DNA from: Vibrio genomosp. F10 str. ZF-129
GTDB lineage: Bacteria > Pseudomonadota > Gammaproteobacteria > Enterobacterales > Vibrionaceae
Length of the DNA stretch: 64,000 bases
Assembly (NCBI RefSeq): GCF_000287055.2
Contig: NZ_AJYQ02000086.1
Location: forward strand, 1 to 64,000
Direction: 5' to 3'
The translations under genes and the position numbers were made by a program. Below the pieces are notes generated by a model. That model had not been told where the DNA came from. It searched no databases and saw nothing but the letters and a program-made list of their open reading frames with translations. Shown piece by piece: positions 51,494-63,315 of this stretch. Within the stretch, counting starts at the first letter, position 1. Every line of letters begins with the position of its first letter.

Positions 51494-52855
51494 ATGACTA
51501 CAGATACGATTGTTGCTCAAGCAACAGCACCAGGCCGAGGCGGTGTTGGGATTATTCGTGTTTCAGGGCCTCTTGCAACACAGGTCGCCCTAGAAGTAAC
51601 AGGTAAAGCTCTAAAGCCACGTTATGCCGAGTATCTCGCTTTTAAAGCAGAGAATGGCGCAGAGCTCGACCAAGGTATTGCCCTGTTTTTTCCAAATCCT
51701 CACTCCTTTACAGGTGAGGATGTTCTTGAACTGCAAGGTCATGGTGGACCTGTTGTGATGGATATGCTTATCAAACGGATATTGTTAATCCCTGGAGTAC
51801 GCGCAGCAAAACCTGGGGAGTTTTCAGAACGAGCATTTTTGAATGACAAAATGGACTTAACGCAAGCTGAGGCAATAGCAGACCTCATCGACGCCAGTTC
51901 TGAAGAAGCGGCTAAATCGGCACTACAATCCCTTCAAGGTGAATTTTCAAATCGTATCAATACCTTAGTGGATTCTTTGATCCATTTACGAATCTATGTC
52001 GAAGCGGCCATCGATTTCCCAGAAGAAGAAATTGATTTTCTAGCTGACGGAAAAGTCTCCGCAGACCTACAAACCATCATTGATAATCTTGAAGCGGTAC
52101 GTAAAGAAGCCAATCAAGGTGCACTCATGCGCGAAGGCATGAAAGTCGTGATTGCAGGTAGGCCCAACGCCGGAAAATCCAGTTTACTGAATGCTCTTTC
52201 GGGCAAAGAAAGCGCTATTGTGACTGAAATTGCTGGCACAACCCGTGATGTACTTCGCGAACACATTCATCTTGATGGTATGCCGCTGCACATCATCGAC
52301 ACAGCAGGGTTGCGAGATGCCTCTGACGAGGTTGAAAAAATTGGTATAGAGCGCGCTTGGGATGAAATAAAACAGGCCGACCGCGTGCTATTCATGGTCG
52401 ATGGAACAACAACAGACGCCACTGATCCTTCGGATATTTGGCCTGATTTTGTCGATAAGCTGCCAGAAGATCTTGGTATAACGGTGATTAGAAACAAAGC
52501 CGATCAAACACAAGAAGATTTGGGGATTTGTCACGTCAATTCACCGACCTTGATCCGCCTATCAGCCAAAACAGGTCAAGGCGTTGATGCCCTGCGTACA
52601 CACCTAAAAGAGTGCATGGGATTCTCTGGCGGCCATGAAGGAGGCTTCATGGCTCGTAGACGTCATTTAGAGGCGCTTAACCATGCCGCGCAACACTTGA
52701 ATATCGGTCAGCAACAGCTTGAAGGGTACATGGCTGGTGAAATATTGGCTGAGGAGTTAAGGCTGACACAGCAATATCTCAACGAAATCACCGGGGAATT
52801 TAGCTCTGATGATTTGCTCGGACAGATTTTCTCTTCATTTTGTATTGGGAAATAA
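51494..52855 (+). CDS. mnmE: tRNA uridine-5-carboxymethylaminomethyl GTPase MnmE
   Basis: A 453-residue GTPase that with MnmG modifies U34 of tRNAs. N-terminal tetrahydrofolate-binding domain (1-118), helical domain, G domain with GRPNAGKSS (222-230), DTAGLRD and NKAD, and the C-terminal CIGK motif carrying the catalytic cysteine. The partner mnmG is 1 kb downstream across oriC. Confidence 0.97.
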   Translation: MTTDTIVAQATAPGRGGVGIIRVSGPLATQVALEVTGKALKPRYAEYLAFKAENGAELDQGIALFFPNPHSFTGEDVLELQGHGGPVVMDMLIKRILLIPGVRAAKPGEFSERAFLNDKMDLTQAEAIADLIDASSEEAAKSALQSLQGEFSNRINTLVDSLIHLRIYVEAAIDFPEEEIDFLADGKVSADLQTIIDNLEAVRKEANQGALMREGMKVVIAGRPNAGKSSLLNALSGKESAIVTEIAGTTRDVLREHIHLDGMPLHIIDTAGLRDASDEVEKIGIERAWDEIKQADRVLFMVDGTTTDATDPSDIWPDFVDKLPEDLGITVIRNKADQTQEDLGICHVNSPTLIRLSAKTGQGVDALRTHLKECMGFSGGHEGGFMARRRHLEALNHAAQHLNIGQQQLEGYMAGEILAEELRLTQQYLNEITGEFSSDDLLGQIFSSFCIGK

Positions 52856-52921
52856 CAGCTTAGGTAAATAATGGCTTTGGTCAACAAGCACCTACGTAGT
52901 ACTTAACAAGGAAAAGCGTCA

Positions 52922-53359
52922 ATGATTCATATAATTACAGGCAGTACATTAGGTGGGACAGAGTATGTAGGGGACCACATCAGTGACCAACTAACAGCAA
53001 ATGGAATAGAGGTTACGGTTCACAATCAGCCTTCTTTAGAGGCGATACCAGCATCCGGAACTTGGCTGATAGTGACCTCAACACATGGTGCGGGTGACTA
53101 TCCAGACAATATTCAGCCTTTTATCCACGCGCTACAATCCACTCCACCAAAGATGGTTGATGTTCGTTACTCCGTCATTGCGATCGGGGACTCAAGCTAT
53201 GATACCTTCTGCAATGCAGGCAAACATGCCGATGAATTACTGGCAGATATAGGGGCAACTCGCTTATCAAACTGCTTACTAATTGATGTTCTCAACACGC
53301 CAGTTCCTGAAGATGAAGTGGATATTTGGCTCTCTTTGCATCAAGATCAACTTAAATAA
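52922..53359 (+). CDS. mioC: Flavodoxin-like FMN protein MioC
   Basis: A 145-residue flavodoxin-fold protein. The FMN phosphate-binding [12 protein letters not shown] loop is at residues 7-18; [11 protein letters not shown] and [15 protein letters not shown] follow. In E. coli MioC supports biotin synthase and its transcription enters oriC. Here it is also the last gene before oriC, with a good terminator at 53376 in between. Confidence 0.93.
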   Translation: MIHIITGSTLGGTEYVGDHISDQLTANGIEVTVHNQPSLEAIPASGTWLIVTSTHGAGDYPDNIQPFIHALQSTPPKMVDVRYSVIAIGDSSYDTFCNAGKHADELLADIGATRLSNCLLIDVLNTPVPEDEVDIWLSLHQDQLK

Positions 53360-53375
53360 ACAAGATAAAATGAAG

Positions 53376-53404
53376 AAAAGTGACCGTCATGGTCACTTTT
53401 TTTT
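53376..53404 (+). terminator. Terminator of mioC, at the oriC edge
   Basis: AAAAGTGACC / GGTCACTTTT with loop GTCAT and T's. It should keep mioC transcription from running into the origin. Confidence 0.93.
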
Positions 53405-53843
53405 GCTTCGAATATGATCTGTGCATAACTTAATGAAGAAAAAAACAGACTGTTCGAACAAAAAACAGTCAAATCATCTGTGGATAAATCATAGGATATA
53501 CCGTTATGATCCTATAGTTATCCCAATAACAACTTTATAGCCTCCGCCCCCCTGTGTATAAGCACTGTTTTTGATCCCAACCAATCCTCATCTTGATCAA
53601 GGTTAGATCACAACAATTGATCCATGAAAAACGCATGATCTTGTTGATCATTTTTAACTTATCCACAGAAAATGACTTCCTTAATAATAGATCTAGTAAA
53701 AGATCTCTATAAAGATCTTATATATATTAAGAGATCGATTAAAAATGAAAAATTGATAATTTCGTTTTTCTATTCCATTAAAAAAGGTAGAATGTCGCTC
53801 TTTTATCTCTCCATAATTTCGCTTGATTACTTAAGGTTTACAC
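53405..53843. other. Chromosomal replication origin oriC
   Basis: Non-coding 439 bp between mioC and mnmG. Perfect DnaA boxes (TTATNCACA) are at 53420-53428, 53479-53487 and 53553-53561 (minus orientation) and 53659-53667 (plus); a weaker TTATCCCAA lies at 53518-53526. Twelve GATC (Dam/SeqA) sites are spread over 53416-53736. The AT-rich unwinding region with 12-bp repeats follows on the mnmG side. This is the chromosome I type origin of vibrios, similar to E. coli oriC. Confidence 0.95.
53689..53760. repeat. DNA unwinding element with 12-bp GATCT repeats
   Basis: GATCT recurs at 53690, 53702 and 53714, exactly 12 bp apart, within units of AGATCTNNNNAA type, and GATC again at 53733. The flanking sequence is over 75% A+T. 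It corresponds to the 13-mer region of E. coli oriC where the strands first open. Confidence 0.85.
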
Positions 53844-55739
53844 ATGCTTTACCATGAAAGATTTGATGTCATCGTTGTTGGTGGTGGTCACGCTGGAACA
53901 GAAGCTGCCCTTGCCGCAGCACGTACTGGACAAAACACACTTCTGCTAACACACAACATTGATACCTTAGGAGCAATGTCATGTAATCCTGCCATCGGTG
54001 GTATTGGCAAAGGTCATTTAGTCAAAGAAGTCGATGCGATGGGTGGCTTAATGGCCAAAGCGATTGATCATGCGGGTATACAATTTAGAACTCTGAACGC
54101 ATCAAAAGGCCCGGCAGTTCGAGCCACGCGAGCTCAAGCCGATCGTCTGTTGTACAAATCTTATGTTCGCCATGCTTTAGAAAATACTGAAAACCTGACC
54201 CTGTTTCAGCAATCTGTTGATGATCTTATTGTTGAAAATGATCAGGTTACCGGTGTAGTGACTCAAATGGGGCTTAAATTCCACGCCCAGTCCGTTGTAT
54301 TGACTGTTGGGACATTTCTTGGTGGAAAGCTACACATTGGCATGGAAAACTTTTCAGGAGGCCGCGCAGGAGATCCTCCATCGATCGCTCTCGCCGATCG
54401 TCTTCGTGAACTTCCGCTCAGAGTTGATCGATTAAAAACAGGAACACCGCCAAGAATTGATGCACGCAGTGTCGATTTTTCTGAGCTTGAAGTGCAACAT
54501 GGTGATAACCCAACGCCTGTTTTTTCTTTCATGGGAAACCATAGCCAGCAACCTGCGCAAATTCCGTGTTTTATTACACACACCAATGAAAAAACACACG
54601 ACGTTATCAGAGCAAACCTCGATCGTAGCCCTATGTATGCTGGAGTTATTGAAGGTATTGGCCCTCGCTACTGCCCTTCTATCGAAGATAAAGTCATGCG
54701 ATTTGCCGATAAAGAAAGCCACCAAATCTTTATCGAGCCTGAAGGATTAACAACCCATGAGCTCTACCCTAATGGTATCTCCACCAGCTTGCCTTTTGAC
54801 GTTCAAATTCAAATAGTACGTTCGATGAAAGGGTTTGAAAATGCTCATATTGTTCGCCCTGGTTATGCCATCGAATATGATTTTTTTGATCCAAGGGATC
54901 TCAAACAAACCTACGAAAATAAGTTCATTAAAGGTTTGTTCTTTGCGGGGCAAATTAATGGCACGACGGGCTATGAAGAAGCCGCAGCACAAGGTTTGAT
55001 GGCTGGACTCAACGCGAGTTTATACAGTCAAGGCAAAGATGGCTGGAGCCCACGTCGTGATCAAGCATACATGGGCGTTCTTATCGATGATCTTTCCACC
55101 ATGGGAACCAAAGAACCTTATCGTATGTTTACGTCTCGTGCTGAGTATCGATTATTGCTCCGTGAAGACAACGCTGACTTACGTTTGACAGAAAAAGCGC
55201 GAGAACTTGGCTTGGTCGATGATCTACGCTGGGCTCGATTTAATCAAAAAGTAGAAACGATCGAAAAAGAACGCCAACGACTAAAAGATCAGTGGATCAA
55301 CCCTAAGTCTGAAGGTGTTGAGGCGCTGAATGAATTATTGAAGAATCCGATCTCTAGAGAAGCCAGTGGTGAAGATCTACTGCGTAGGCCAGAGATCACT
55401 TATGCGCAGCTGACAAAACTCGATCATTTTTCTCCTGCGTTAGAAGATCAACAATCTTCAGAGCAAGTCGAGATACAGGTTAAATACGAAGGTTATATTC
55501 AGCGTCAGCAAGACGAGATAGATAAATCTTTACGTCATGAGCACACCAAAATTCCTGCTGATTTTGATTACAGCGAAGTCAAAGGTTTGTCTAATGAAGT
55601 GATGCTTAAACTGACCAATGCAAAACCGGAATCGGTAGGTATTGCTTCACGCATATCGGGCATCACCCCGGCGGCTATTTCAATTATATTGGTTTACCTC
55701 AAGAAAAAAGGCCTGCTAAAAAAAGGGATTGATTCATAA
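53844..55739 (+). CDS. mnmG: tRNA uridine-5-carboxymethylaminomethyl enzyme MnmG
   Basis: A 631-residue FAD enzyme (GidA), partner of MnmE. FAD-binding [17 protein letters not shown] is at the N-terminus, with [22 protein letters not shown] and the catalytic-cysteine motif region in [13 protein letters not shown]; the C-terminal helical domain binds MnmE. It overlaps rsmG by one base (TAATG). Confidence 0.97.
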   Translation: MLYHERFDVIVVGGGHAGTEAALAAARTGQNTLLLTHNIDTLGAMSCNPAIGGIGKGHLVKEVDAMGGLMAKAIDHAGIQFRTLNASKGPAVRATRAQADRLLYKSYVRHALENTENLTLFQQSVDDLIVENDQVTGVVTQMGLKFHAQSVVLTVGTFLGGKLHIGMENFSGGRAGDPPSIALADRLRELPLRVDRLKTGTPPRIDARSVDFSELEVQHGDNPTPVFSFMGNHSQQPAQIPCFITHTNEKTHDVIRANLDRSPMYAGVIEGIGPRYCPSIEDKVMRFADKESHQIFIEPEGLTTHELYPNGISTSLPFDVQIQIVRSMKGFENAHIVRPGYAIEYDFFDPRDLKQTYENKFIKGLFFAGQINGTTGYEEAAAQGLMAGLNASLYSQGKDGWSPRRDQAYMGVLIDDLSTMGTKEPYRMFTSRAEYRLLLREDNADLRLTEKARELGLVDDLRWARFNQKVETIEKERQRLKDQWINPKSEGVEALNELLKNPISREASGEDLLRRPEITYAQLTKLDHFSPALEDQQSSEQVEIQVKYEGYIQRQQDEIDKSLRHEHTKIPADFDYSEVKGLSNEVMLKLTNAKPESVGIASRISGITPAAISIILVYLKKKGLLKKGIDS

Positions 55740-56371
55740 TGAGCGACTTAAAAGCTAGGCTTGAACAACTGGTTAGCCAAACAAATCTCCAAGTGTCATC
55801 CGATCAAGCAGACCAGCTTATTGGGTATGTTGAAATGCTCAATAAGTGGAATAAAGCGTATAACTTGACGTCGGTTCGCAATCCTTCTGAAATGATCGTT
55901 AAACATATCCTTGATAGCATCGTTGTTAGTGAGCACTTACAAGGTACTCGCTTTATCGATGTTGGCACTGGCCCTGGCCTTCCTGGTGTACCATTAGCCA
56001 TCATGAATCCAGAAAAAGAGTTTTATTTACTCGACAGTCTCGGCAAACGTATCCGTTTTATCAAACAGGTTTGTCATGAGCTTGGGATAAAAAATGTGAC
56101 GACAGTCCAAAGTCGAGTAGAAGAGTTCCAAACAGAAGACAAATTTGATGGCGTTCTTAGCCGTGCATTTGCTTCAATGTCAGATATGGTAGAGTGGTGC
56201 CATCACCTACCTAAATCTGATTCTGGGGTTTTCCTAGCGTTAAAAGGTCAATTGCAGAAAGATGAGGTCGAACAGCTACCACAATGGTGTTCTGTGAACA
56301 GCGTCAAATCTTTGAACGTTCCCGAATTGGAAGGTGAGCGTCATCTTGTAATCTTATCTCGGAAGGGATAA
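55739..56371 (+). CDS. rsmG: 16S rRNA (guanine(527)-N7)-methyltransferase
   Basis: A 210-residue SAM methyltransferase (GidB). Motif I is [14 protein letters not shown] at about 73-86, with NLTSVRN before it; loss of the family gives low-level streptomycin resistance elsewhere. The start overlaps the mnmG stop, so translation is coupled. Confidence 0.96.
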   Translation: MSDLKARLEQLVSQTNLQVSSDQADQLIGYVEMLNKWNKAYNLTSVRNPSEMIVKHILDSIVVSEHLQGTRFIDVGTGPGLPGVPLAIMNPEKEFYLLDSLGKRIRFIKQVCHELGIKNVTTVQSRVEEFQTEDKFDGVLSRAFASMSDMVEWCHHLPKSDSGVFLALKGQLQKDEVEQLPQWCSVNSVKSLNVPELEGERHLVILSRKG

Positions 56372-56385
56372 CAGCGAGGCAGACC

Positions 56386-57159
56386 GTGGGTAAAATCGTA
56401 GCAATAGCCAACCAGAAAGGTGGCGTAGGAAAAACAACAACATGCATTAACTTAGCGGCGTCTATGGCAGCCACTAAGCGTAAAGTATTGGTTATCGATC
56501 TTGATCCCCAAGGCAATGCCACGATGGCGAGTGGTGTTGATAAATACCAGGTTGAAGCGACCTCGTATGAGTTGCTTGTTGAAGATGTTCCATTTCATGA
56601 TGTTGTGTGCACGAAAACCTCAGGTCATTATGATTTGATTGCAGCAAATGGTGACGTAACCGCTGCAGAAATCAAATTAATGGAAGTCTTTGCCAGAGAA
56701 GTTCGCCTAAAAAACGCATTGGCTTCGGTTCGTGATAACTATGATTTCATCTTTATAGATTGCCCTCCGTCGTTAAACCTTCTTACAATCAATGCCATGG
56801 CTGCAGCAGATTCTGTACTAGTTCCTATGCAGTGTGAGTATTTTGCTTTAGAAGGTCTAACGGCTTTGATGGATACGATAAGTAAGCTTGCCGCTGTCGT
56901 GAATGAAAATCTAAAAATTGAAGGGTTACTGCGAACTATGTATGACCCAAGAAACCGGCTTTCTAATGAAGTTTCCGACCAATTGAAGAAGCACTTCGGC
57001 ACGAAAGTATATCGTACGGTTATCCCTCGAAATGTCCGTTTAGCCGAAGCGCCAAGCCACGGTAAACCCGCGATGTATTACGACAAGTATTCAGCGGGTG
57101 CAAAAGCGTATTTGGCCCTTGCCGGTGAGATGCTTCGTCGAGAAGAAATCCCAGCGTAA
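56386..57159 (+). CDS. parA: Chromosome partitioning ATPase ParA
   Basis: A 257-residue Walker-type partition ATPase (Soj/ParA1). Deviant Walker A KGGVGKTTT (11-19), DLDPQGNATMASG and FIDCPPSLNLLTINA are present. No N-terminal DNA-binding extension, so chromosomal type. It starts with GTG at 56386, 14 nt after rsmG. Confidence 0.96.
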   Translation: MGKIVAIANQKGGVGKTTTCINLAASMAATKRKVLVIDLDPQGNATMASGVDKYQVEATSYELLVEDVPFHDVVCTKTSGHYDLIAANGDVTAAEIKLMEVFAREVRLKNALASVRDNYDFIFIDCPPSLNLLTINAMAAADSVLVPMQCEYFALEGLTALMDTISKLAAVVNENLKIEGLLRTMYDPRNRLSNEVSDQLKKHFGTKVYRTVIPRNVRLAEAPSHGKPAMYYDKYSAGAKAYLALAGEMLRREEIPA

Positions 57160-57187
57160 AAAATATTTCAAAAAGGAACTAGCTGTC

Positions 57188-58090
57188 ATGTCTAAACGTG
57201 GTTTAGGAAAAGGGCTGGACGCGTTGCTTGCGACCAGTTCATTAGCACGAGAAAAACAGCACGTTGCTTCTCATAGCCAAGCTTTGTCTGCGGATGGTCA
57301 GTTGATGGAGCTAAATATTAATCAACTCAAGCCTGGTGTCTATCAGCCACGTAAAGACATGGCTCCCGAGGCATTAGAAGAGTTGGCAGCATCAATTCAA
57401 TCACAGGGCATCATTCAGCCGATTGTGGTTCGCCAAATTGACAATGAGCAGTTTGAGATCATCGCAGGTGAAAGACGTTGGCGCGCAGCACGTCAAGCGG
57501 GGTTAAAACGTGTACCTTGCTTGAATAAGAAAGTCGAAGATCGTGCGGCTATTGCGATGGCATTGATCGAAAACATTCAGAGAGAAGATCTCAATGCGAT
57601 CGAAGAAGCGGAAGCGTTAGAGCGTCTTCAAGATGAGTTCTCACTTACACATCAACAAGTTGCGGAGGTGATCGGTAAATCGAGAACCACAGTGAGTAAC
57701 CTTTTACGCTTGAATCAACTAAGCACAGACGTAAAACAGTTAGTTGCCGAAAAACGACTTGAAATGGGCCACGCTCGCGCCCTGCTCATTCTGGATGGTG
57801 AGAAGCAAGTTTCTGTTGCTCAAGAGGTGGCAAAGAAGCAATTAACCGTCCGTCAGACAGAAGCGTTAGTTAAGCGCTTAATCTCTACTGCTGACCAACC
57901 GGAAGTCGCGACGTTGGCGCTATCAGAGGAGACTCAAACTCAGTTAGCGTCACTTTCTGAGCAGTTTGAATCTAAGGTCGATGTGGCGGTTGGCAAGAGT
58001 GGTACGGGTAAAATTCAGATCCGTTTTGATAATCCTGAACACTTACACAAAATCTTACATTTGTTAGCTAACGGCGACAGTACATCGTAG
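57188..58090 (+). CDS. parB: Chromosome partitioning protein ParB
   Basis: A 300-residue CTP-dependent clamp. N-terminal ParA-activating peptide KRGLGKGLDALL, CTPase motifs with GERRWRAARQAG, helix-turn-helix HQQVAEVIGKSRTTVSNLLRL, and a C-terminal dimerisation domain. The ATG at 57188 with AAGGAA about 12 nt upstream is preferred to the longer frame that overlaps parA. Confidence 0.96.
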   Translation: MSKRGLGKGLDALLATSSLAREKQHVASHSQALSADGQLMELNINQLKPGVYQPRKDMAPEALEELAASIQSQGIIQPIVVRQIDNEQFEIIAGERRWRAARQAGLKRVPCLNKKVEDRAAIAMALIENIQREDLNAIEEAEALERLQDEFSLTHQQVAEVIGKSRTTVSNLLRLNQLSTDVKQLVAEKRLEMGHARALLILDGEKQVSVAQEVAKKQLTVRQTEALVKRLISTADQPEVATLALSEETQTQLASLSEQFESKVDVAVGKSGTGKIQIRFDNPEHLHKILHLLANGDSTS

Positions 58091-58127
58091 CGCATCCTAG
58101 CTCACATAATAGAATTCAAGTTAGTTG

Positions 58128-58165
58128 AGAGTAGAGAGTAACTATTGTTTTTTACTCTCTACTCT
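58128..58165 (+). terminator. Long stem-loop between parB and atpI
   Basis: A perfect 14-bp stem AGAGTAGAGAGTAA / TTACTCTCTACTCT with a 10-nt loop. The tail ATATACTTTTT is only partly U-rich, so termination may be incomplete. It separates mnmG–parB from the atp operon. Confidence 0.7.
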
Positions 58166-58246
58166 ATATACTTTTTAAGCTTTTTTTGCTGACTGAGATT
58201 TTTCTTTGTCCTCGATCAGTAAATAACACGAAAACAGGTGCTTTTG

Positions 58247-59468
<1,222 letters not shown>

Positions 59469-59537
59469 AATAAAAAATTTACTTATTTATAAATGATAGG
59501 TTGTAGCCTATCTCAATATTTCATTTCGGAGATTATT

Positions 59538-59756
59538 ATGGAAATTTATTTCGTTGTAGCTTTACTACTAGGTATGTGTGCAATCGCGACAGGCTTCGGC
59601 TTCGCAATTCTAGGCGGTAAGTTCCTTGAGTCTGTTGCTCGTCAACCAGAGATGGCTCCAGTGCTACAAACAAATATGTTCATTCTTGCAGGTCTACTAG
59701 ATGCTGTTCCAATGATCGGTGTTGGTATCTCTATGTACATGCTGTTCGCATTGTAA
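59538..59756 (+). CDS. atpE: ATP synthase Fo subunit c
   Basis: A 72-residue two-helix proteolipid, shorter than the usual 79-85. Ion-binding aspartate D55 is in [13 protein letters not shown]; the polar loop is ARQPEM. The helix-1 glycine pattern reads [10 protein letters not shown] in place of the more Gly-rich E. coli version. No Na+-type Gln/Glu-Ser ligand set is seen, so H+ coupling is expected. Start chosen with GGAG before ATG 59538. Confidence 0.94.
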   Translation: MEIYFVVALLLGMCAIATGFGFAILGGKFLESVARQPEMAPVLQTNMFILAGLLDAVPMIGVGISMYMLFAL

Positions 59757-59785
59757 GAAACCCTTTTTCTTATTTACTCTACGTC

Positions 59786-59803
59786 GTTTCGTGAACACGA
59801 AAC
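59786..59803 (+). other. Inverted repeat between atpE and atpF
   Basis: GTTTCGTG / CACGAAAC separated by two bases. In RNA it can form a 6-bp stem with a six-base loop just after the atpE stop; it may stabilise the atpE part of the transcript, whose product is needed in about ten copies. Confidence 0.5.
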
Positions 59804-59828
59804 ATTAAAAGAATAAAGGAGGGTCATT

Positions 59829-60299
59829 GTGAATATCAATGCAACTCTGCTAGGTCAAGCAATAGCATTCATTTTGTTTGTTTGGTTCTGCATGAAGTAC
59901 GTGTGGCCACCATTGATCGCAGCAATTGAAGAGCGTCAGAAAAAAATCTCTGAAGGTTTGGAGTCTGCTGAGCGTGCTGATAAAGCGTTACAACTCGCGC
60001 AGCACAATGCAGCAGACCAGCTAAAAGACGCTAAGCAGGAAGCGCTTGGAATTATTGAGTCAGCAAATAAACGTAAAGCTCAAATTCTAGACGAAGCTCG
60101 TCAAGAAGCGATACAAGAGCGTGATAGTGTACTTGCTCAAGGTAAAGCTGAATTAGAAGCTGAAACCTCACGCGCTCGTAACGAACTTCAAAAAGACGTT
60201 GCTACTCTAGCTATTCTTGGTGCTGAGAAAATCATCGAACGTTCGATTGATCCCGCTGCTCATCAAGACATACTTGATAGTATTTCTGCGAAGCTATAG
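59829..60299 (+). CDS. atpF: ATP synthase Fo subunit b
   Basis: A 156-residue stator subunit: one N-terminal membrane helix (about 6-26) followed by a long charged right-handed coiled coil with Ala and Gln (about 35-140). E. coli b also has 156 residues. GTG start at 59829 with GGAGG about 10 nt upstream. Confidence 0.96.
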   Translation: MNINATLLGQAIAFILFVWFCMKYVWPPLIAAIEERQKKISEGLESAERADKALQLAQHNAADQLKDAKQEALGIIESANKRKAQILDEARQEAIQERDSVLAQGKAELEAETSRARNELQKDVATLAILGAEKIIERSIDPAAHQDILDSISAKL

Positions 60300-60313
60300 A
60301 GGAGGGCGTCGGT

Positions 60314-60844
60314 ATGTCTGGTTTGACAACTATTGCTCGTCCTTATGCTAAGGCTGCATTTGGCTATGCAAGTGATAATGGCACGATTGACCAATGGTCA
60401 AGTATGTTGGAGCTTGCTAAAACCGTTTCTTTAGCTCCCGAGCTACAAAAAGCGGCGTTACGCCTGCAGCCTGAACAATTGATGCAATTGTATTTCGATA
60501 TAGCGGGTGAGTACTTTGATGAGCCTTTACAGAATTTCTTAAAGGTCATTATCGAGAATCGTCGTACTTCAGCGTTAAGTGATATCTATCAGCAATACCA
60601 GCTGCTTTTATCTGAGTCGTTAAATGTGAAAGAAGTAACAATTACGACCTCATTTGAATTAAGTGAAGCGCAACTAGCTGAACTAGTTAAGTCGCTTGAA
60701 AAACACTTTGATTGCGGTGTGAATGTAAACTGTTTGGTTGATAGTAGTTTGATAGGTGGTGCGGTGATTAGAGCTGGTGATACAGTACTAGACAACTCAC
60801 TCGTTAGTCGTATTAATCGTCTTAAAGACGTTATTAAGTCTTAA
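60314..60844 (+). CDS. atpH: ATP synthase F1 subunit delta
   Basis: A 176-residue stator subunit linking b2 to the top of F1. N-terminal six-helix domain with ARPYAKAAFGYA and C-terminal conserved GGAVIRAGDTVLDNSLVSRI. SD GGAGG before ATG. Confidence 0.96.
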   Translation: MSGLTTIARPYAKAAFGYASDNGTIDQWSSMLELAKTVSLAPELQKAALRLQPEQLMQLYFDIAGEYFDEPLQNFLKVIIENRRTSALSDIYQQYQLLLSESLNVKEVTITTSFELSEAQLAELVKSLEKHFDCGVNVNCLVDSSLIGGAVIRAGDTVLDNSLVSRINRLKDVIKS

Positions 60845-60862
60845 CTTAGGGGAATTTGAGCA

Positions 60863-62404
60863 ATGCAACTTAATTCCACGGAAATTAGCGAGCTGATCAG
60901 ACAGCGTATTGAGAAATTCAATGTCGTATCTGAAGCTCGCAATGAAGGTACTATCGTTTCTGTGAGCGATGGTATTCTTAGCATTCACGGTCTAGATGAC
61001 GTGATGCAAGGTGAAATGATTGAACTTCCAGGTGGCCTTTTCGCTTTAGCACTTAACTTGAATCGTGATTCAGTTGGTGCGGTAGTAATGGGTCCTTATA
61101 CTAGTCTTCGTGAAGGCATGAAAGTGACTGGTACTGGCCGTATCCTTGAGGTACCGGTAGGTCCAGAACTGCTTGGCCGTGTAGTTAATACACTGGGCGC
61201 GCCGATCGATGGTAAAGGTCCTATTGACGCGAAGCTATCTTCTCCTATTGAAGTGATTGCACCGGGTGTAATCGATCGTAAGTCAGTCGATCAGCCAGTT
61301 CAAACTGGTTACAAATCAGTAGATGCAATGATTCCAATCGGCCGTGGTCAGCGTGAGCTAATCATCGGTGACCGTCAAACTGGTAAAACAGCAATGGCGA
61401 TCGATGCAATCATCAACCAGAAAGATTCTGGTATTTACTCTGTTTACGTGGCTATTGGTCAGAAAGCGTCAACTATCGCAAACGTGGTACGTAAGCTTGA
61501 AGAGCACGGTGCACTAGCAAACACGATTGTGGTTGTGGCATCGGCTTCTGAATCAGCAGCTCTGCAATATCTAGCGCCATACGCTGGTTGTGCAATGGGT
61601 GAATACTTCCGTGACCGCGGCGAAGATGCTTTGATCGTTTATGATGATCTTTCTAAGCAAGCTGTAGCGTACCGTCAGATTTCATTGCTACTAAAACGTC
61701 CACCTGGTCGTGAAGCATTCCCTGGTGATGTTTTCTATCTTCACTCTCGTCTACTTGAGCGTGCCGCTCGTGTTAGCGAACACTACGTAGAAACATTTAC
61801 TAATGGCGAAGTGAAAGGTAAAACCGGTTCTTTAACCGCGCTACCAATCATCGAAACACAAGCTGGTGACGTTTCTGCTTTCGTACCGACTAACGTAATT
61901 TCGATTACTGATGGTCAGATTTTCCTACAGTCAGAACTGTTTAACGCGGGTGTTCGCCCTGCGGTAGATCCAGGTATTTCGGTATCTCGTGTAGGTGGTT
62001 CTGCACAAACGAAAATCATTAAGAAGCTTTCTGGTGGTATCCGTACCGCTCTAGCACAATACCGTGAACTTGCCGCTTTTGCTCAGTTCTCATCAGACCT
62101 TGATGAAGCGACGAAGAAGCAGCTAGACCATGGTCAGAAAGTAACTGAATTGATGAAGCAGAAACAGTACGCTCCTATGTCTGTATTTGATCAAGCTCTT
62201 TCTATTTACTCTGCTGAACGCGGGTATTTAGAAGATGTAGAGTTGAACAAAATTCTAGATTTCGAAGCTGCTTTACTATCGTATGCTCACGCTCAGTATT
62301 CTGAATTGGCTACTGAGATCAACAAGTCGGGTGCTTATGACAAAGAAATCGAAGCTCAACTGAAAAAGTTAGTTGATGATTTCAAAGCAACCCAAACTTG
62401 GTAA
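60863..62404 (+). CDS. atpA: ATP synthase F1 subunit alpha
   Basis: A 513-residue regulatory nucleotide-binding subunit (E. coli 513). P-loop GDRQTGKT (169-176), the alpha/beta signature [11 protein letters not shown] and the arginine finger in this stretch are intact. Standard place in the operon. Confidence 0.98.
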   Translation: MQLNSTEISELIRQRIEKFNVVSEARNEGTIVSVSDGILSIHGLDDVMQGEMIELPGGLFALALNLNRDSVGAVVMGPYTSLREGMKVTGTGRILEVPVGPELLGRVVNTLGAPIDGKGPIDAKLSSPIEVIAPGVIDRKSVDQPVQTGYKSVDAMIPIGRGQRELIIGDRQTGKTAMAIDAIINQKDSGIYSVYVAIGQKASTIANVVRKLEEHGALANTIVVVASASESAALQYLAPYAGCAMGEYFRDRGEDALIVYDDLSKQAVAYRQISLLLKRPPGREAFPGDVFYLHSRLLERAARVSEHYVETFTNGEVKGKTGSLTALPIIETQAGDVSAFVPTNVISITDGQIFLQSELFNAGVRPAVDPGISVSRVGGSAQTKIIKKLSGGIRTALAQYRELAAFAQFSSDLDEATKKQLDHGQKVTELMKQKQYAPMSVFDQALSIYSAERGYLEDVELNKILDFEAALLSYAHAQYSELATEINKSGAYDKEIEAQLKKLVDDFKATQTW

Positions 62405-62439
62405 TTACAACCTAGTTTTGTAGTTAACGGAGAGTAACG

Positions 62440-63306
62440 ATGGCCAATTCAAAAGAAATTCGTAGCAAGATTGGTAGTGTTAAAAGCACTCAGAAAATCA
62501 CGAAAGCAATGGAAATGGTTGCCGCTTCTAAAATGCGTCGAACTCAAGACGCGATGGAAGGGCCACGTCCATATGCTGAAATTATACGTAAGGTCATTGG
62601 TCATATAGCCCACGGTACTTTGGAATATAAACATCCATATCTACTGGAACGTGAGGCTAAGCGTGTTGGGTATATTGTAATCTCATCTGATCGCGGTTTG
62701 TGTGGCGGCTTGAACATTAATATGTTCAAGCAAGCCGTTATACAAATGAACGATTGGTCTGAGAAAGGGGTTGATGTAGAGCTGGCAGTTATTGGTTCAA
62801 AAGCAACGTCTTATTTCAATAGCATTGGTGCAAACATTGTGGCTCAGACGTCAGGTCTTGGAGATTCTCCTACTCTTGATGATCTTATTGGCCCTATCAA
62901 CGTCATGTTACAAAAGTATCAAGACGGTGAGATTGACCGTTTGCATTTGGTGTTCAATGAGTTTGTCAACTCAATGACCCAACAACCAAAAATTGATCAA
63001 TTAATACCTTTGCCTAAATCATTCGCTGATGAAGAACAGTTCAAGCATGCTTGGAGCTATATGTTCGAATCGGATCAGAAGGTGCTTCTGAATACCTTAA
63101 TGGCTCGTTATATCGAGTCGCAAGTTTATCAAGGTGTTGTAGAGAACTTAGCGTGTGAAATGGCTGCTCGTATGGTTGCTATGAAAGCAGCATCAGACAA
63201 TGCTGGCGATTTGATCGAAGAGTTAGAGCTTGTGTACAACAAAGCCCGTCAAACGGCGATTACACAAGAGTTATCTGAAATCGTATCAGGTGCAGCAGCA
63301 GTTTAA
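62440..63306 (+). CDS. atpG: ATP synthase F1 subunit gamma
   Basis: A 288-residue central stalk subunit. Conserved N-terminal [25 protein letters not shown] and the C-terminal [20 protein letters not shown] coiled-coil form the rotating shaft; DRGLCGGLN is also present. Confidence 0.97.
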   Translation: MANSKEIRSKIGSVKSTQKITKAMEMVAASKMRRTQDAMEGPRPYAEIIRKVIGHIAHGTLEYKHPYLLEREAKRVGYIVISSDRGLCGGLNINMFKQAVIQMNDWSEKGVDVELAVIGSKATSYFNSIGANIVAQTSGLGDSPTLDDLIGPINVMLQKYQDGEIDRLHLVFNEFVNSMTQQPKIDQLIPLPKSFADEEQFKHAWSYMFESDQKVLLNTLMARYIESQVYQGVVENLACEMAARMVAMKAASDNAGDLIEELELVYNKARQTAITQELSEIVSGAAAV

Positions 63307-63315
63307 TTTAGGTAA

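Noticed and set aside
53672..53857. 61-codon frame through oriC
   Set aside because: It runs through the AT-rich unwinding region and into mnmG; composition is that of oriC and no SD is present.
57098..57187. N-terminal extension of parB overlapping parA
   Set aside because: ParB proteins start MSKRGLGKGLDALL; the added 30 residues are out-of-frame parA sequence.
59786..59803. GTTTCGTG/CACGAAAC as a parS site
   Set aside because: The arms resemble parS halves, but the spacing between GTTTC and GAAAC is 8 bp where parS needs 4, so it is more likely an RNA hairpin between atpE and atpF.
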